A stretch of DNA of 64,000 nucleotides from Lactobacillus panisapium (GTDB taxonomy: Bacteria; Bacillota; Bacilli; Lactobacillales; Lactobacillaceae), in assembly GCF_019469265.1 (NCBI RefSeq), contig NZ_CP048268.1, positions 1,753,001-1,817,000 of the forward strand, in the 5' to 3' direction. Both the position numbers and the translations under genes were made by a program. A model generated the notes under the pieces. It was not told the origin of the DNA. It worked only from the letters and a program-made list of their open reading frames with translations, and did not search any database. Shown here piece by piece: positions 17,464 through 27,811 of this stretch. How positions within the stretch are numbered: the stretch's first letter is position 1; every line of letters starts with the position of its first letter.

Positions 17464-17497
17464 TAAAAAAAGCCTCGAAAATGGTTTTCAAGACTTA
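17464..17497 (-). terminator. Terminator of the 115-residue membrane protein gene
   Basis: Imperfect stem (AGTCTTGAAAA with TTTTCGAGGCT) followed by seven T on the minus strand. Confidence 0.75.
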
Positions 17498-17503
17498 GAT
17501 TAA

Positions 17504-17851
17504 TTAACTATTTTTAGCTTTTCTATTAGTTCTTTCTCGGAATAGTTTAGTAAATAGATATAGCAGAACATCAGTAATAACTGCGGCCAATGGAAACAAA
17601 CTAATGTTTCCAATTAAACGACTGTAGTACATGGATAAGCGTGGCGTCAACGGAAAGAGAATTGCTCTGGCAGGAAGAAACCACGGAATAGCCATTAAAA
17701 TTATAAAAAGAACCTGAATCTTTTTTGATAAGGCCGCAAAATTTAGGGGAAAGTGATCGCTATTTTTATATTTGAGCACATAATACAATATTCCGATTAT
17801 CCCATATGTCATTGTTAAGTTGCTGATAATGTCCATTAAGTCACGATTCAC
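17504..17851 (-). CDS. Small membrane protein of unknown function
   Basis: A 115-residue protein with three hydrophobic segments (about residues 10-26, 44-68, 78-100) and a basic C-terminus (FRERTNRKAKNS). This predicts a cytoplasmic tail. A GGAA-type RBS precedes it and a terminator follows. No family was recognised. It is monocistronic, upstream of levR in the same orientation, and has no evident functional link. Confidence 0.55.
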   Translation of the reverse strand: MNRDLMDIISNLTMTYGIIGILYYVLKYKNSDHFPLNFAALSKKIQVLFIILMAIPWFLPARAILFPLTPRLSMYYSRLIGNISLFPLAAVITDVLLYLFTKLFRERTNRKAKNS

Positions 17852-18015
17852 AATGATAATTCCTTTCTTTCATCTCTGACTTAAAAATAAGCTCAGCTAA
17901 TAATTAATTTCATTCTAGAAGTTATGCCCTATTTTTGCAAGCGCTTTAAAAAATAATTATATTTATTACTAAGTAGCTTTTCGCCTTTTTACCTGATTAT
18001 TGGGATCGCAAATAA

Positions 18016-18052
18016 TAAAAAACGAATAAAAGAACGCATCTCTTATTCGTTG
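18016..18052 (-). terminator. Terminator of the toxin/antitoxin operon
   Basis: Arms AACGAATAA and TTATTCGTT with the T-run on the minus strand, downstream of the toxin pseudogene. Confidence 0.65.
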
Positions 18053-18081
18053 TTGATTTTATGATTACTAATTGCAAAGTA

Positions 18082-18396
18082 TTACTCAAGTCGTGACTTA
18101 ATTATCCAAATCGTCATTAGGTCAGCTACCAATACCAAAACTAATTCATCATGTTCTAAGTGATAAATAACAATCCAGTTATCATAAGCTTTACCATAAT
18201 TTCCACATCTTGCTGGGTGGAATTCACGCTAGCCGCTCCATTTTCCTTTTAAAGCATGATCCTTAATCTGCATTAAAATTCTGTTATCTTGCTCAATCAC
18301 CGCTTCTAAGCATAGCTTTAATAACGAGATCGGGTAATGCTTCTTAGCTAACTTTTTTAGTTGACGTTCAAATGACGTTGTTTGTTTAATTTTCAT
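18082..18396 (-). pseudogene. YafQ-family (RelE superfamily) toxin, interrupted by a nonsense codon
   Basis: The frame starts with ATG at 18394-18396, overlapping the antitoxin end by 11 bp as in intact type II modules. It reads MKIKQTTSFERQLKKLAKKH and then ALKGKWSG. A TAG at 18227-18229 falls where family members have the Tyr of GYRE, after which the frame resumes with REFHPARCG and DNWIVIYHLEHDELVLVLV. YafQ-type toxins are ribosome-dependent mRNA endonucleases. The premature stop removes the catalytic C-terminal half. The natural C-terminus is also replaced: from 18133 downwards the DNA copies the 3' end of the secreted-protein gene at 18972. Almost certainly inactive. Confidence 0.8.
18098..18133. 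repeat. 36-bp repeat, copy 1 (inside toxin pseudogene)
   Basis: Matches 18972-19007 at 35 of 36 positions. In the other copy it encodes the last residues GSWPNDDLDN of the secreted protein; here it is read in a different frame. Confidence 0.8.
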
Positions 18397-18667
18397 CTAA
18401 CTGATCAACCAAGTCATCAAAATCAGCTAATGAACCAATCGTTTTTACTTGCCCAGTTTCGGCTTCTTTTTTGGCAGCTAATGCCTCTGGCGAATCCAAA
18501 AAACTAATCAAACGAACTTCGTTATTTGCCGCTTTAACCAAAGATAATCGCATATATTCAGAAATAGTTAAGCCTTGCTTGGCTAAATTACGTTTAGCTC
18601 GCTCACTAATATCAGATGTGACCCGTGTTGACACAGTTTTATTTTTGATAATGCTTGTGCTCATCAT
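18386..18667 (-). CDS. RelB/DinJ-family antitoxin
   Basis: A 93-residue antitoxin. The N-terminal ribbon-helix-helix (TRVTSDISERAKRNLAKQGLT, then ISEYMRLSL) binds DNA and dimerises, as in DinJ. The C-terminal half (EALAAKKEAETGQVKTIG) would wrap the toxin. An AGGAAA RBS precedes the ATG. The partner toxin just downstream is broken, so the antitoxin survives alone, perhaps as a simple repressor or as protection against related toxins. Confidence 0.85.
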   Translation of the reverse strand: MMSTSIIKNKTVSTRVTSDISERAKRNLAKQGLTISEYMRLSLVKAANNEVRLISFLDSPEALAAKKEAETGQVKTIGSLADFDDLVDQLDEN

Positions 18668-18971
18668 ATTTTCCTCTTATTGTTTACCATGGTATTACAC
18701 TATTATATAATGCTTTTTAGCTTTCTACAACTAAACAAATTTTAGCTCATAGATTAGAAGATGCATTGATGTGTATTATAAAAAAGATATGGAGACTAAA
18801 GATGTCAATACTACTCACATATTCAGTAACTGTGCCTACCTTTAAGGCTCTAGTAACAGTTGATGCAGACGAATTTTGCTGGAACCATCCTAAAACTGTT
18901 TGCAAAAAATGATACAGCTCCAAAGTATTTGGTAGGCCTAGAACAAAAGTACTACGCTTTAAATTAGGAGT
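18668..18971. other. Intergenic stretch with one doubtful small ORF
   Basis: Contains the antitoxin promoter region. A plus-strand ORF of 36 codons at 18802-18912 (ATG after GGAG at 18791) has no recognisable similarity and no terminator of its own. I treat it as unproven, possibly a fragment left by the rearrangement that made the 36-bp repeat. Confidence 0.3.
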
Positions 18972-19007
18972 TTAATTATCCAAATCGTCATTAGGCCAGC
19001 TACCAAT
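18972..19007. repeat. 36-bp repeat, copy 2 (3' end of the secreted-protein gene)
   Basis: Source copy of the repeat at 18098-18133, with one mismatch and the same orientation, 874 bp apart. Confidence 0.8.
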
Positions 19008-19604
19008 CAAAAGATCCGGTGTTTCAGCCATTGTACCATATTTAATAAATTCCTTTAGCTGCTTGATTGAGGTTAACGCAATCTGCTTGTTTTTCCCTGT
19101 TAATCCAGTGGCAATTTGCTCAACCTGCTTAAGCAGTTCAGCTGTCGGCCGTTGGTCGCCTCTAGCATCCATTACCCGTAATTCTGCTTTAATTAGTGGC
19201 TGAAGTTCTTTTATTTTTGAGTTGTGATTTAAGATACCATTAATGTATATCGTATTGCCCTTGTACTTGCCATTCTTCGACACTAAGTCAACAGATACAC
19301 TATTATGAATCTTATTAACACGTTTAACCTTAAAAAGTATCTGATTTTTAACAATCTTTTTAAGCGTTTTTTGCCGATAAGGTTTTCCTGATTGATGATA
19401 GAGCGCCCCTTTTACAGCATTCGGCAATTCAAAGACATAGCCAGCTTTTGCTAACTTTGCAGTCCATTTTTTCGCTGTTGAATATGGTGCCTTGACCGTA
19501 GTTGCTGCAGCTACATCGCTTGCTGGTAAAATTGTTGAATTAGCAATCCCACAAAGTGCTGTAAGCACAGCAAGTTTAGTTACTTTTTTTATTCCTATCT
19601 TCAT
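18972..19604 (-). CDS. Secreted protein of unknown function
   Basis: A 210-residue protein with a classical signal peptide: MKIGIKK, a hydrophobic stretch to about residue 27, and a likely cleavage after ASDVAAA near residue 34. The mature part is basic and ends in an acidic tail PNDDLDN. A central segment (KKIVKNQILFKVKRVNKI, then GNTIYINGIL) looks beta-rich, and the end is helical. There is no LPXTG, no SLAP domain that I can identify and no catalytic motif. It is probably released or loosely wall-bound. Its last 36 bp are duplicated in the toxin pseudogene at 18.1 kb. Confidence 0.65.
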   Translation of the reverse strand: MKIGIKKVTKLAVLTALCGIANSTILPASDVAAATTVKAPYSTAKKWTAKLAKAGYVFELPNAVKGALYHQSGKPYRQKTLKKIVKNQILFKVKRVNKIHNSVSVDLVSKNGKYKGNTIYINGILNHNSKIKELQPLIKAELRVMDARGDQRPTAELLKQVEQIATGLTGKNKQIALTSIKQLKEFIKYGTMAETPDLLIGSWPNDDLDN

Positions 19605-19842
19605 TTTTTATTTCTCCAATTATTACCAAAAATACTTTTCCCTAAGCAAAATTTATTTTTTCTTAGTTCGATGAGCACCAAGACTGTTCAGAATACGTCA
19701 ATAAAGTTAATATTGATTATGAATATAATACTACAAATATATTAAAAAGCCAGTTGCTTAATTTAAGCAAGCACTAAGAGACAGACTAAATAGTTTTCAA
19801 TTAAAGGACTGGGTTGAAGATCTTTTTGATTAGCTCGGGCAA
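19605..19842. other. Intergenic stretch
   Basis: Upstream region of the secreted-protein gene. It is AT-rich with no gene seen. A GGAG-type RBS precedes the ATG at 19604. No confident -35/-10 pair could be chosen. Confidence 0.4.
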
Positions 19843-19880
19843 AGAAAAAGCACCAAGCTATCTTAATAGCTTGATGCCTA
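19843..19880 (-). terminator. Terminator of murA
   Basis: Arms AGGCATCAAGCTAT and ATAGCTTGGTGCT with a 4-base loop, then TTTTTCTTT on the minus strand. Confidence 0.8.
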
Positions 19881-19934
19881 AATTATCTGTTCTATCTGCT
19901 TTCCCATTTGGAAGATTTGACAGAGCGCATTTTT

Positions 19935-21209
19935 TTATTTATCTGGTACATCTTGAATTGTCACATCAGCGCCGAGCAAACGCAGTTTTTCCTGAACCCG
20001 GTCATAACCACGCAAGATATTGCCAGCATTATTAATAATAGTTTCACCGTGGGCCATTAGGCCGGCAATCATTAAACAAGCACCGGCCCGAATCTCACCA
20101 GCGGAAACTGTTGCACCATGCAATTTAGAAGTTGGGTGCACTAGGATGATATCATCTTCAACTTTGATGTCAGCTCCCATTTTCCGCAACTGCTCAATAT
20201 GGCCAACCCGCTTAGGGTAAATACGATCAATTATTACCCCTTCGCCAGTCTTAGCGGTAAGTAAAAGTGGCGTGACCGGTTGCTGCAGATCGGTTGCAAA
20301 ACCAGGATAAGCACCTGTTTTGATCTGTGTCATTTTTAAATCACCGGCAGGATAAACATACAGGGAATCCTCATCAGCATCAATCACAACACCCATTTCC
20401 TCTACTTTTGCTAAATAAGAATCTAGGTGTTCCTCAATAATGTTGTGAATACAAATGCCATTACCAATGCAGCCAGCAAGTGAAATATAAGTTCCAGCCT
20501 CAATTCGATCCGGAATAATTGTATGTGGGGCTCTGGCCTCCAGCTTTTCTACGCCCTCAATTCTGATTGAGTCGGTCCCAGCACCACGAATCGTTGCTCC
20601 CATGTTGTTAAGAAAAGTCGCAAGATCAATTATTTCCGGCTCTTTAGCAGCATTTTCAATGACTGTTTGCCCTTGTGCCGTAACTGAAGCCATAATAATG
20701 TTCATCGTCGCACCAACGGACGGCATCTCTAAGTGGATAGTCGCTCCCTTTAGACCGGTCGCGGGAGCCGTAATTGTTATTTGATCATTTTCATTTGTGA
20801 CACATGCGCCTAAGGCTTCAAAGCCTTTAATGTGTTGGTCAATGGGGCGGGGTCCAATATCATCCCCACCAGGGAAGCCCACAACAGCCTTACCAAACCG
20901 GCCAAGAAGAGCACCCATAAAATAATATGAAGCACGCAAGCTCTTGATTTTACCGCTTGGCAATGGGCTCATCTTAATGTTCTCGGGATCAATATGCAAA
21001 GTGGTTTTCTGAAAATCACTTTTAACATCCATTTCATTTAACAAGTCCATTAAGTTGTCGACATCAGCAATCCTCGGAACGCCTTCCAAAGTTACCGGTG
21101 TACGCGACAAAATTGATGCCGGAATCAGTGCTACAGTGGAATTCTTTGCACCACCAATCCAGACATCACCCTGTAGGGGCTTTCCACCATGAATTATCAT
21201 TTGCTTCAT
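19935..21209 (-). CDS. murA: UDP-N-acetylglucosamine 1-carboxyvinyltransferase (MurA), Cys-to-Asp active site
   Basis: A 424-residue enzyme that transfers enolpyruvate from PEP to UDP-GlcNAc, the first committed step of peptidoglycan synthesis. GGAKNSTVALIPAS (Lys22) binds substrate, and FPGGDDIGPRPIDQHIKGFE is the active loop. In most bacteria this loop reads PGGC, with the catalytic, fosfomycin-modified Cys (Cys115 in E. coli); here residue 116 is Asp, confirmed by the GAT codon. Asp in this position keeps activity and makes the enzyme fosfomycin-insensitive in Mycobacterium tuberculosis and Chlamydia. Length and all other motifs are normal. It lies downstream of pyrG in the same orientation. 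A second MurA paralogue may exist elsewhere. Confidence 0.93.
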   Translation of the reverse strand: MKQMIIHGGKPLQGDVWIGGAKNSTVALIPASILSRTPVTLEGVPRIADVDNLMDLLNEMDVKSDFQKTTLHIDPENIKMSPLPSGKIKSLRASYYFMGALLGRFGKAVVGFPGGDDIGPRPIDQHIKGFEALGACVTNENDQITITAPATGLKGATIHLEMPSVGATMNIIMASVTAQGQTVIENAAKEPEIIDLATFLNNMGATIRGAGTDSIRIEGVEKLEARAPHTIIPDRIEAGTYISLAGCIGNGICIHNIIEEHLDSYLAKVEEMGVVIDADEDSLYVYPAGDLKMTQIKTGAYPGFATDLQQPVTPLLLTAKTGEGVIIDRIYPKRVGHIEQLRKMGADIKVEDDIILVHPTSKLHGATVSAGEIRAGACLMIAGLMAHGETIINNAGNILRGYDRVQEKLRLLGADVTIQDVPDK

Positions 21210-21338
21210 TGGCGAAAAAATCCTTTTCTATTTCGATTAGTCATAATAATGTTAAAGGAATTTAACAGAAAAAACAAGAGAAGACTTCTGTCCTCCCTGC
21301 TTAAAAATTAAGATTTTTGTATTATTCAACTACACGCA

Positions 21339-23075
<1,737 letters not shown>

Positions 23076-23624
23076 TTATTCATCTTCATCGTCATCATCA
23101 TTTAATTCAGATAATTGACCTTCGATACCGTCAGGCAAGTCCTCATCATCTTCGTCATCCGTATCAACGAAATCGTCATCTTCGCCAAAGTCGTCAGCAT
23201 CGTCATCAGCGGTAGCATCAAGATCTTCATCTTCTGGATCATCATTATCGTAATCGATAATATCATCGCTACCAGTAGCACTTGCTAAGAAAGCATTGAC
23301 CTTCTTATGGTGAGCACGGGTATCTTCTTCATCCTCATCTTCAGGGTGGTTGACTTCTTCGTCAACTGACTCATAAGGAAACCATGAGCGCAAAGCCCAA
23401 ACATTTTCACCCATTGAAATGAACTCACCATTAGTGTTCAAGTCAGTGTAAAATTGGGGTAAACGCTCCCGAATTTCCTCGTCGCTCTCACCCAAGTACT
23501 TTTGTACTTCATTAACAATATCGGCAAAAGCCATTCTCTTATTGTTATCTTCCAAAATTGCGCGAGCAACTTCAATCATTGATAATTCATTACGATTTTT
23601 GTCTTTAAAGTCGTTTAATCCCAC
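23076..23624 (-). CDS. rpoE: RNA polymerase delta subunit
   Basis: A 182-residue protein with an N-terminal globular HARE-HTH domain (FKDKNRNELSMIEVARAIL, then MGENVWALRSWFPY) and an extremely acidic Asp/Glu-rich disordered C-terminal half from about residue 85. Both are hallmarks of delta, a Gram-positive RNA polymerase subunit that speeds enzyme recycling and sharpens promoter response to initiating NTPs. The GTG start at 23624 is chosen from the GAGAGG 9 bases upstream; an ATG eight codons earlier lies before that RBS. Confidence 0.95.
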   Translation of the reverse strand: MGLNDFKDKNRNELSMIEVARAILEDNNKRMAFADIVNEVQKYLGESDEEIRERLPQFYTDLNTNGEFISMGENVWALRSWFPYESVDEEVNHPEDEDEEDTRAHHKKVNAFLASATGSDDIIDYDNDDPEDEDLDATADDDADDFGEDDDFVDTDDEDDEDLPDGIEGQLSELNDDDDEDE

Positions 23625-23670
23625 AATTGCATTCCTCTCTTTTAACAATCCTTCTTATTTTACTAGGCGT

Positions 23671-24075
23671 TTAAGTAAAAATCAACGTGACGGTATAATT
23701 TCCTACTAAGTATAGACCACTAAAGAGGTCATATTCAATGTGAAGTTCCCTAGATCCATCAATTTTAGGGAAAAATTTAATTATTTTAGCCCTACTAGTT
23801 AAATCCATCTGATAACCTTGGGCTACGTAATGACATTCCTTTTTCTGGCCCACACTAAAATGGAGTTGGGAATAATCACTGGCAGAATCACCACGTCTAA
23901 TGATCACATCATTTTCTTTAATTAAAAGCTTAACGGGCACTTCGCCGTCTTCCAGATAAGAGACACGGGTAATCCCATTATGCTCGGTTAATTCTCCAGT
24001 ACCAGACTTGCGAAAAGTTTCGCTTTCCTTTTCTTGTTTAATTGTACTAGTAAACGCAATCTTTACTTTAGTCAT
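23671..24075 (-). CDS. DUF1934 family protein (YwiB-like)
   Basis: A 134-residue protein predicted to form a calycin-type beta barrel. Family features are IKQEKESETFRKSGTGEL, TRVSYLEDGEVPVKLLIKEN and a C-terminal IEYDLFSGLYLVGNYTVTL. Biochemical function is unknown, and members are small cytoplasmic proteins found next to argS or rpoE in Firmicutes. Here it is 47 bp upstream of rpoE in the same orientation. Confidence 0.85.
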   Translation of the reverse strand: MTKVKIAFTSTIKQEKESETFRKSGTGELTEHNGITRVSYLEDGEVPVKLLIKENDVIIRRGDSASDYSQLHFSVGQKKECHYVAQGYQMDLTSRAKIIKFFPKIDGSRELHIEYDLFSGLYLVGNYTVTLIFT

Positions 24076-24135
24076 GACTTAACTTAAATTCCTCATCTTA
24101 ACTAAAAGCTGGCACCAGCAACTCGGTTTGTTAAA

Positions 24136-24168
24136 TAAAAAAAGCTAACCATCTAGATTAGCTAAAAT
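24136..24168 (-). terminator. Hairpin upstream of the DUF1934 gene; orientation unclear
   Basis: Arms AGCTAA and TTAGCT followed by seven T on the minus strand. It lies between the end of the fatty acid operon (24331) and the DUF1934 start, and most likely terminates the fatty acid operon. A second short inverted repeat (AGCAG/CTGCT) lies near 24210. Confidence 0.6.
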
Positions 24169-24330
24169 CTTACAGTCAAACTGGCCAACTTAAAAGTTTT
24201 TAATCGAGCAGAAGTCGACTGCTTATTATCATTATTATAAAGTAAAAAGCCGATTTTCGCCAGTAAAGCAAACCCTAGTTGCAATCAACTTAGTGCAATT
24301 ATGGCCCTTGCTAGCATAATTGAAGCAAAC

Positions 24331-25101
24331 TCAAAATTGCCGAAAGCGGGCCTTACGCTTAGTCAGCAACTCATTAACTGACACTTTAGCAAAAGCGGTA
24401 ATTTTCTGCGCAAGCAATTGCCGCAATTTAACCGCATCTTGAGCTAACACATCTTCAGGTAAAACACGTTCAATTACACCGTGTTCTTTCAGCCACTGCG
24501 GCTCAATATGCATTAATTCGGCGGCTTGACTAGCTAGTTTACCATCTTTCCACATAATTGAGGCAAAGCCTTCTGGCGACAAGACGGTGTACATACTGTG
24601 ATCAAGCATCCAAATTTCGTCACTGCAGGCCAAAGCAAGCGCGCCACCGGAGCCAGCCTCACCCACAATAACGGTTAATAGCGGCACCTTAAGCTGAAGC
24701 ATCTCACTAATGCTTTGGGCAATGACTTGCCCCTGGCCACTTTTTTCAGCGTCAGCTCCTGGGTATGCTCCGGGTGTATTTAATAATGTAATCACTGGAA
24801 TATTCAAACTAGCCGCAGTTTTCATTATTCGGTTAGCTTTACGGTAACCACACGGTAGCGGGCTACCAAAGTTCGTCGCTAACCGTTTGTCCAGTTCTTG
24901 CCCCTTATTTGTTGCAATAACGGCAACACTGCGGTCGTTAATTGTCGCAAAGCCAGCAATAATTGCGGCGTCGTCACCGGTTGCCCTGTCACCATGCATT
25001 TCGAAAAAATCAGGAAAGAGCTGTTTTACCAGTTTGTTCATGTCAGTTTTGCTATCACTGCGGGCACCATTCATGATGGCAGTAATTTCGTCATTTGCCA
25101 T
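24331..25101 (-). CDS. accA: Acetyl-CoA carboxylase carboxyltransferase alpha subunit
   Basis: A 256-residue alpha subunit that, with AccD, moves CO2 from carboxybiotin to acetyl-CoA, giving malonyl-CoA. It shows GDRATGDDAAIIAGFATI, the oxyanion region GEAGSGGALALAC and PSPEG-like VLSPEGFASIMWK. It lacks the longer N-terminal region of proteobacterial AccA, as in other Gram-positives. The ATG at 25101 is chosen because GGGAGGGAG lies about 8 bases upstream; it overlaps the accD stop by one base. Last gene of the fatty acid operon. Confidence 0.93.
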   Translation of the reverse strand: MANDEITAIMNGARSDSKTDMNKLVKQLFPDFFEMHGDRATGDDAAIIAGFATINDRSVAVIATNKGQELDKRLATNFGSPLPCGYRKANRIMKTAASLNIPVITLLNTPGAYPGADAEKSGQGQVIAQSISEMLQLKVPLLTVIVGEAGSGGALALACSDEIWMLDHSMYTVLSPEGFASIMWKDGKLASQAAELMHIEPQWLKEHGVIERVLPEDVLAQDAVKLRQLLAQKITAFAKVSVNELLTKRKARFRQF

Positions 25102-25946
25102 TAGCTCGCTCCCTCCCACTTTTTAGCGGCAAAAATTGCCAATAGTTGTTCTAGGCATTCTTTCTGTTCAGTTCGGGGCACGATGGCATCAATAAAGCCG
25201 TTAGCAAATGCATTTTCAGCACTTTGAAAATTTGGTGGCAATTTTTTATTAATTGTCTGTTCAATTACCCGCCGACCAGCAAAGCCAATTAAGGCATGGG
25301 GTTCGGCAAGAATAACATCACCTTGAGAGGCAAAACTGGCAGTTACCCCGCCAGTTGTCGGATCCATCATGACTACAATATAAACGAGTCCTGCTTCGCG
25401 GTGCTGGTTGACTGCCTGAGAAATCTTGGCCATTTGCATTAACGACGTAATTCCTTCCTGCATCCTAGCCCCACCAGAAGCCGTCAACATGATGACCGGT
25501 AGTTTTTCCGCGGTTGCCCGCTCAAACATTTTCGTAATCCGCTCACCCGTGGCACTTCCTAAACTTCCCATGATAAAATCAGGATCCATAATGCCAAGAG
25601 CCGTTTCATAGTCACCAATTTTTGCTTGTCCAGTTAAAACGGCATCCTTAAGCTTAGTTTTGGTCTGCATTTGCTTAATTTTGGCTTGATATTGGGGAAA
25701 AGCCAGCGGATTAGTTGTTGCAATTGTTTCATCCCATTCGCTAAACTCTTTGGTCAGCATTTTAAGCCTTGTTCTGGCAGTTACCCTGAAGCCGTAGCCG
25801 CAGTTAGGACACAACCGGTATTTGCCCAATTTGCGAAAATAAAATTTGGTCTTACACTGCGGACAAATCCGAAAAATTCCCTGTGGTACATTTTCCTGGT
25901 AGTTGGCTAATGCGTGGTGAGGATGCTTAGAGAACTTAATTGCCAT
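25101..25946 (-). CDS. accD: Acetyl-CoA carboxylase carboxyltransferase beta subunit
   Basis: A 281-residue beta subunit. An N-terminal four-Cys zinc ribbon (CPQCKTKF and CPNCGYG, residues 28-53) is followed by the crotonase-like domain with MLTASGGARMQEG and MDPTTGGVTASFA. It partners AccA in the carboxyltransferase complex. Overlaps the accC end by 11 bp and the accA start by one base. Confidence 0.95.
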   Translation of the reverse strand: MAIKFSKHPHHALANYQENVPQGIFRICPQCKTKFYFRKLGKYRLCPNCGYGFRVTARTRLKMLTKEFSEWDETIATTNPLAFPQYQAKIKQMQTKTKLKDAVLTGQAKIGDYETALGIMDPDFIMGSLGSATGERITKMFERATAEKLPVIMLTASGGARMQEGITSLMQMAKISQAVNQHREAGLVYIVVMMDPTTGGVTASFASQGDVILAEPHALIGFAGRRVIEQTINKKLPPNFQSAENAFANGFIDAIVPRTEQKECLEQLLAIFAAKKWEGAS

Positions 25947-27339
25947 CTGTCACAGCCTCCTTAGCGCCAATTTTTTCTTTTTCCTGCTTAATATAATAGG
26001 GTAAAAACTGTTGATCAATGTAGGTGGTCAAGTAGTTACCACTTTGAAAAGCCGAATCGGTTAATAACGCCACTAAAAAGTCGCGGTTAGTTTTCAGACC
26101 CGTGATTGAAAACTCACTCAGGGCGTCTAATAAGCGTCTGATAGCCAGCGAACGATTATCGGCATGAGCGATAATTTTAATAATCATGGAATCATAAAAA
26201 GGTGAGACTTGATCCCCACTGTTGACACCACTCTCAATTCTGATACCTAAGCCGCTGGGCAAAGACATCTGCTTGATTTTACCGGCTTGCGGACGAAAAT
26301 GGTGAAGTGGATCTTCGGCATTAATTCGGGCTTCGATGGCGGCACCATGCAGGTGGACATCATCTTGGGTAATACTTAAATCATCCCCGGCAGCAATATG
26401 AAGCTGTTCTTTGACAAGATCAATTTGTGCAACTTCTTCAGTAATCGAGTGCTCGACTTGAATACGCGTATTCATTTCCATAAAGTAAAAATGATGTGCT
26501 GGATCCATTAAGAACTCAATTGTTCCCACATTTTCATAGTGAATAGCCTTAATTGCCTTGGACGTAATCTTTTGCAAGTATTGCCGTTCTTGGTCATTAA
26601 TCTGTGAACAAGGCGTTTCTTCAAGCACTTTTTGCTGATTACGCTGCATCGAGCAGTCACGCTCAGGCAAAGCCACAACGTGGCCTGCTTGATCTGCAAT
26701 AATCTGCACCTCAATATGCTTGGCTGGTGAAATGATTTTTTCAAGGTACATCGAATCATCACCAAAAGAAAGTTTTGCTTCTTCTTGGGCCTGACTGAAT
26801 GCTTGTGGCAAATCCTCGGGACGCTTAACCTTCCTGATTCCTTTTCCGCCACCACCAGCAACGGCCTTAAGCATTACCGGAAAACCAACTTTATTAGCTA
26901 CAGTTAGGGCTTGGGCCGCATCCTTAACGGGACCAGTGCTGCCAGGAATAACGGGAACTCCATGTTGCCGCATTGTTTCCCGCGCGTTGGCTTTATTTCC
27001 CATAAGCGAAATGGTCTTGGCCTGCGGTCCAATAAAAACCAGGTGACATTCAGCACACATCTGGGCAAATTCCGAACTTTCAGATAAAAAGCCATAGCCG
27101 GGATGAATAGCTTGTGCTCCGGTTAAAAGAGCCGCACTAATAATGTTTTGCATATTTAAATATGATTGTGCCGGCTGAGGCTGACCAATGCAGACTGCCT
27201 CGTCCGCTTCTTTGACGTGCTGGGAGTCTTTATCGGCAGTTGAGTACACTGCCACCGCAGTAATATCTAACTCATGTAAAGCATGAATGATGCGAACTGC
27301 GATTTCTCCCCTATTAGCGATTAATACTTTACTAAACAT
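25936..27339 (-). CDS. accC: Biotin carboxylase
   Basis: A 467-residue ATP-grasp enzyme that carboxylates the biotin carried on AccB. It shows MFSKVLIANRGEIAVRII, the glycine-rich loop AVAGGGGKGIRKV, and EMNTRIQVEHSITEEV with the catalytic Arg/Glu. Length is slightly above the usual 450, with a lysine-rich tail. Second half of the operon, 12 bp after fabZ. Confidence 0.96.
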   Translation of the reverse strand: MFSKVLIANRGEIAVRIIHALHELDITAVAVYSTADKDSQHVKEADEAVCIGQPQPAQSYLNMQNIISAALLTGAQAIHPGYGFLSESSEFAQMCAECHLVFIGPQAKTISLMGNKANARETMRQHGVPVIPGSTGPVKDAAQALTVANKVGFPVMLKAVAGGGGKGIRKVKRPEDLPQAFSQAQEEAKLSFGDDSMYLEKIISPAKHIEVQIIADQAGHVVALPERDCSMQRNQQKVLEETPCSQINDQERQYLQKITSKAIKAIHYENVGTIEFLMDPAHHFYFMEMNTRIQVEHSITEEVAQIDLVKEQLHIAAGDDLSITQDDVHLHGAAIEARINAEDPLHHFRPQAGKIKQMSLPSGLGIRIESGVNSGDQVSPFYDSMIIKIIAHADNRSLAIRRLLDALSEFSITGLKTNRDFLVALLTDSAFQSGNYLTTYIDQQFLPYYIKQEKEKIGAKEAVTDGN

Positions 27340-27351
27340 GTTTATCCTACT

Positions 27352-27801
27352 TTACTGTATGGCAAAAATTAATTCAGCTGTGCATGCCACTTTACCATTA
27401 ACGGTCGCCTTAGCTAGTCCTATTCCGGCTGAGCCACGCAATTTATCCAGTTCAACTGTTAAATCTAGGGTGTCGCCCGGTTTAACCATAGCCCGAAAAC
27501 GGGCATTTTTTATTCCGCCAAAATAAACGGTTTTACCAGTAAACTCCGGCATGGTTAGCAAGGCAACTGCTCCAGTCTGCGCTAAAGCCTCGGTAATTAA
27601 TACACCGGGCATGACGGGGTTACCGGGGAAATGACCCTGAAAATAGCTTTCATTAATGGTTGTGTTCTTGCGCGCATGGGCATATTCTCCCGGACGATAA
27701 TCAAGCACTTGATCAATCAAGAGCATTGGGTAGCGGTGAGGCAAAATTTGCTGAATTTCCTGGCTTGATAAGGTTTGCTTAGTTTCTTTTTCACTCATCA
27801 T
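27352..27801 (-). CDS. fabZ: 3-hydroxyacyl-ACP dehydratase
   Basis: A hot-dog-fold dehydratase of about 149 residues that removes water from 3-hydroxyacyl-[15 protein letters not shown] carries the catalytic His, and [22 protein letters not shown] carries the helix with the catalytic Glu. ATG at 27801 follows AAAGGAG; a second ATG at 27798 has slightly better spacing. Between accB and accC, as in streptococci. Confidence 0.95.
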   Translation of the reverse strand: MMSEKETKQTLSSQEIQQILPHRYPMLLIDQVLDYRPGEYAHARKNTTINESYFQGHFPGNPVMPGVLITEALAQTGAVALLTMPEFTGKTVYFGGIKNARFRAMVKPGDTLDLTVELDKLRGSAGIGLAKATVNGKVACTAELIFAIQ

Positions 27802-27811
27802 TTGCACTCCT

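Noticed and set aside
18802..18912. 36-codon plus-strand ORF with a GGAG
   Set aside because: No similarity, no terminator and located in a rearranged intergenic region. Too weak to call as a gene.
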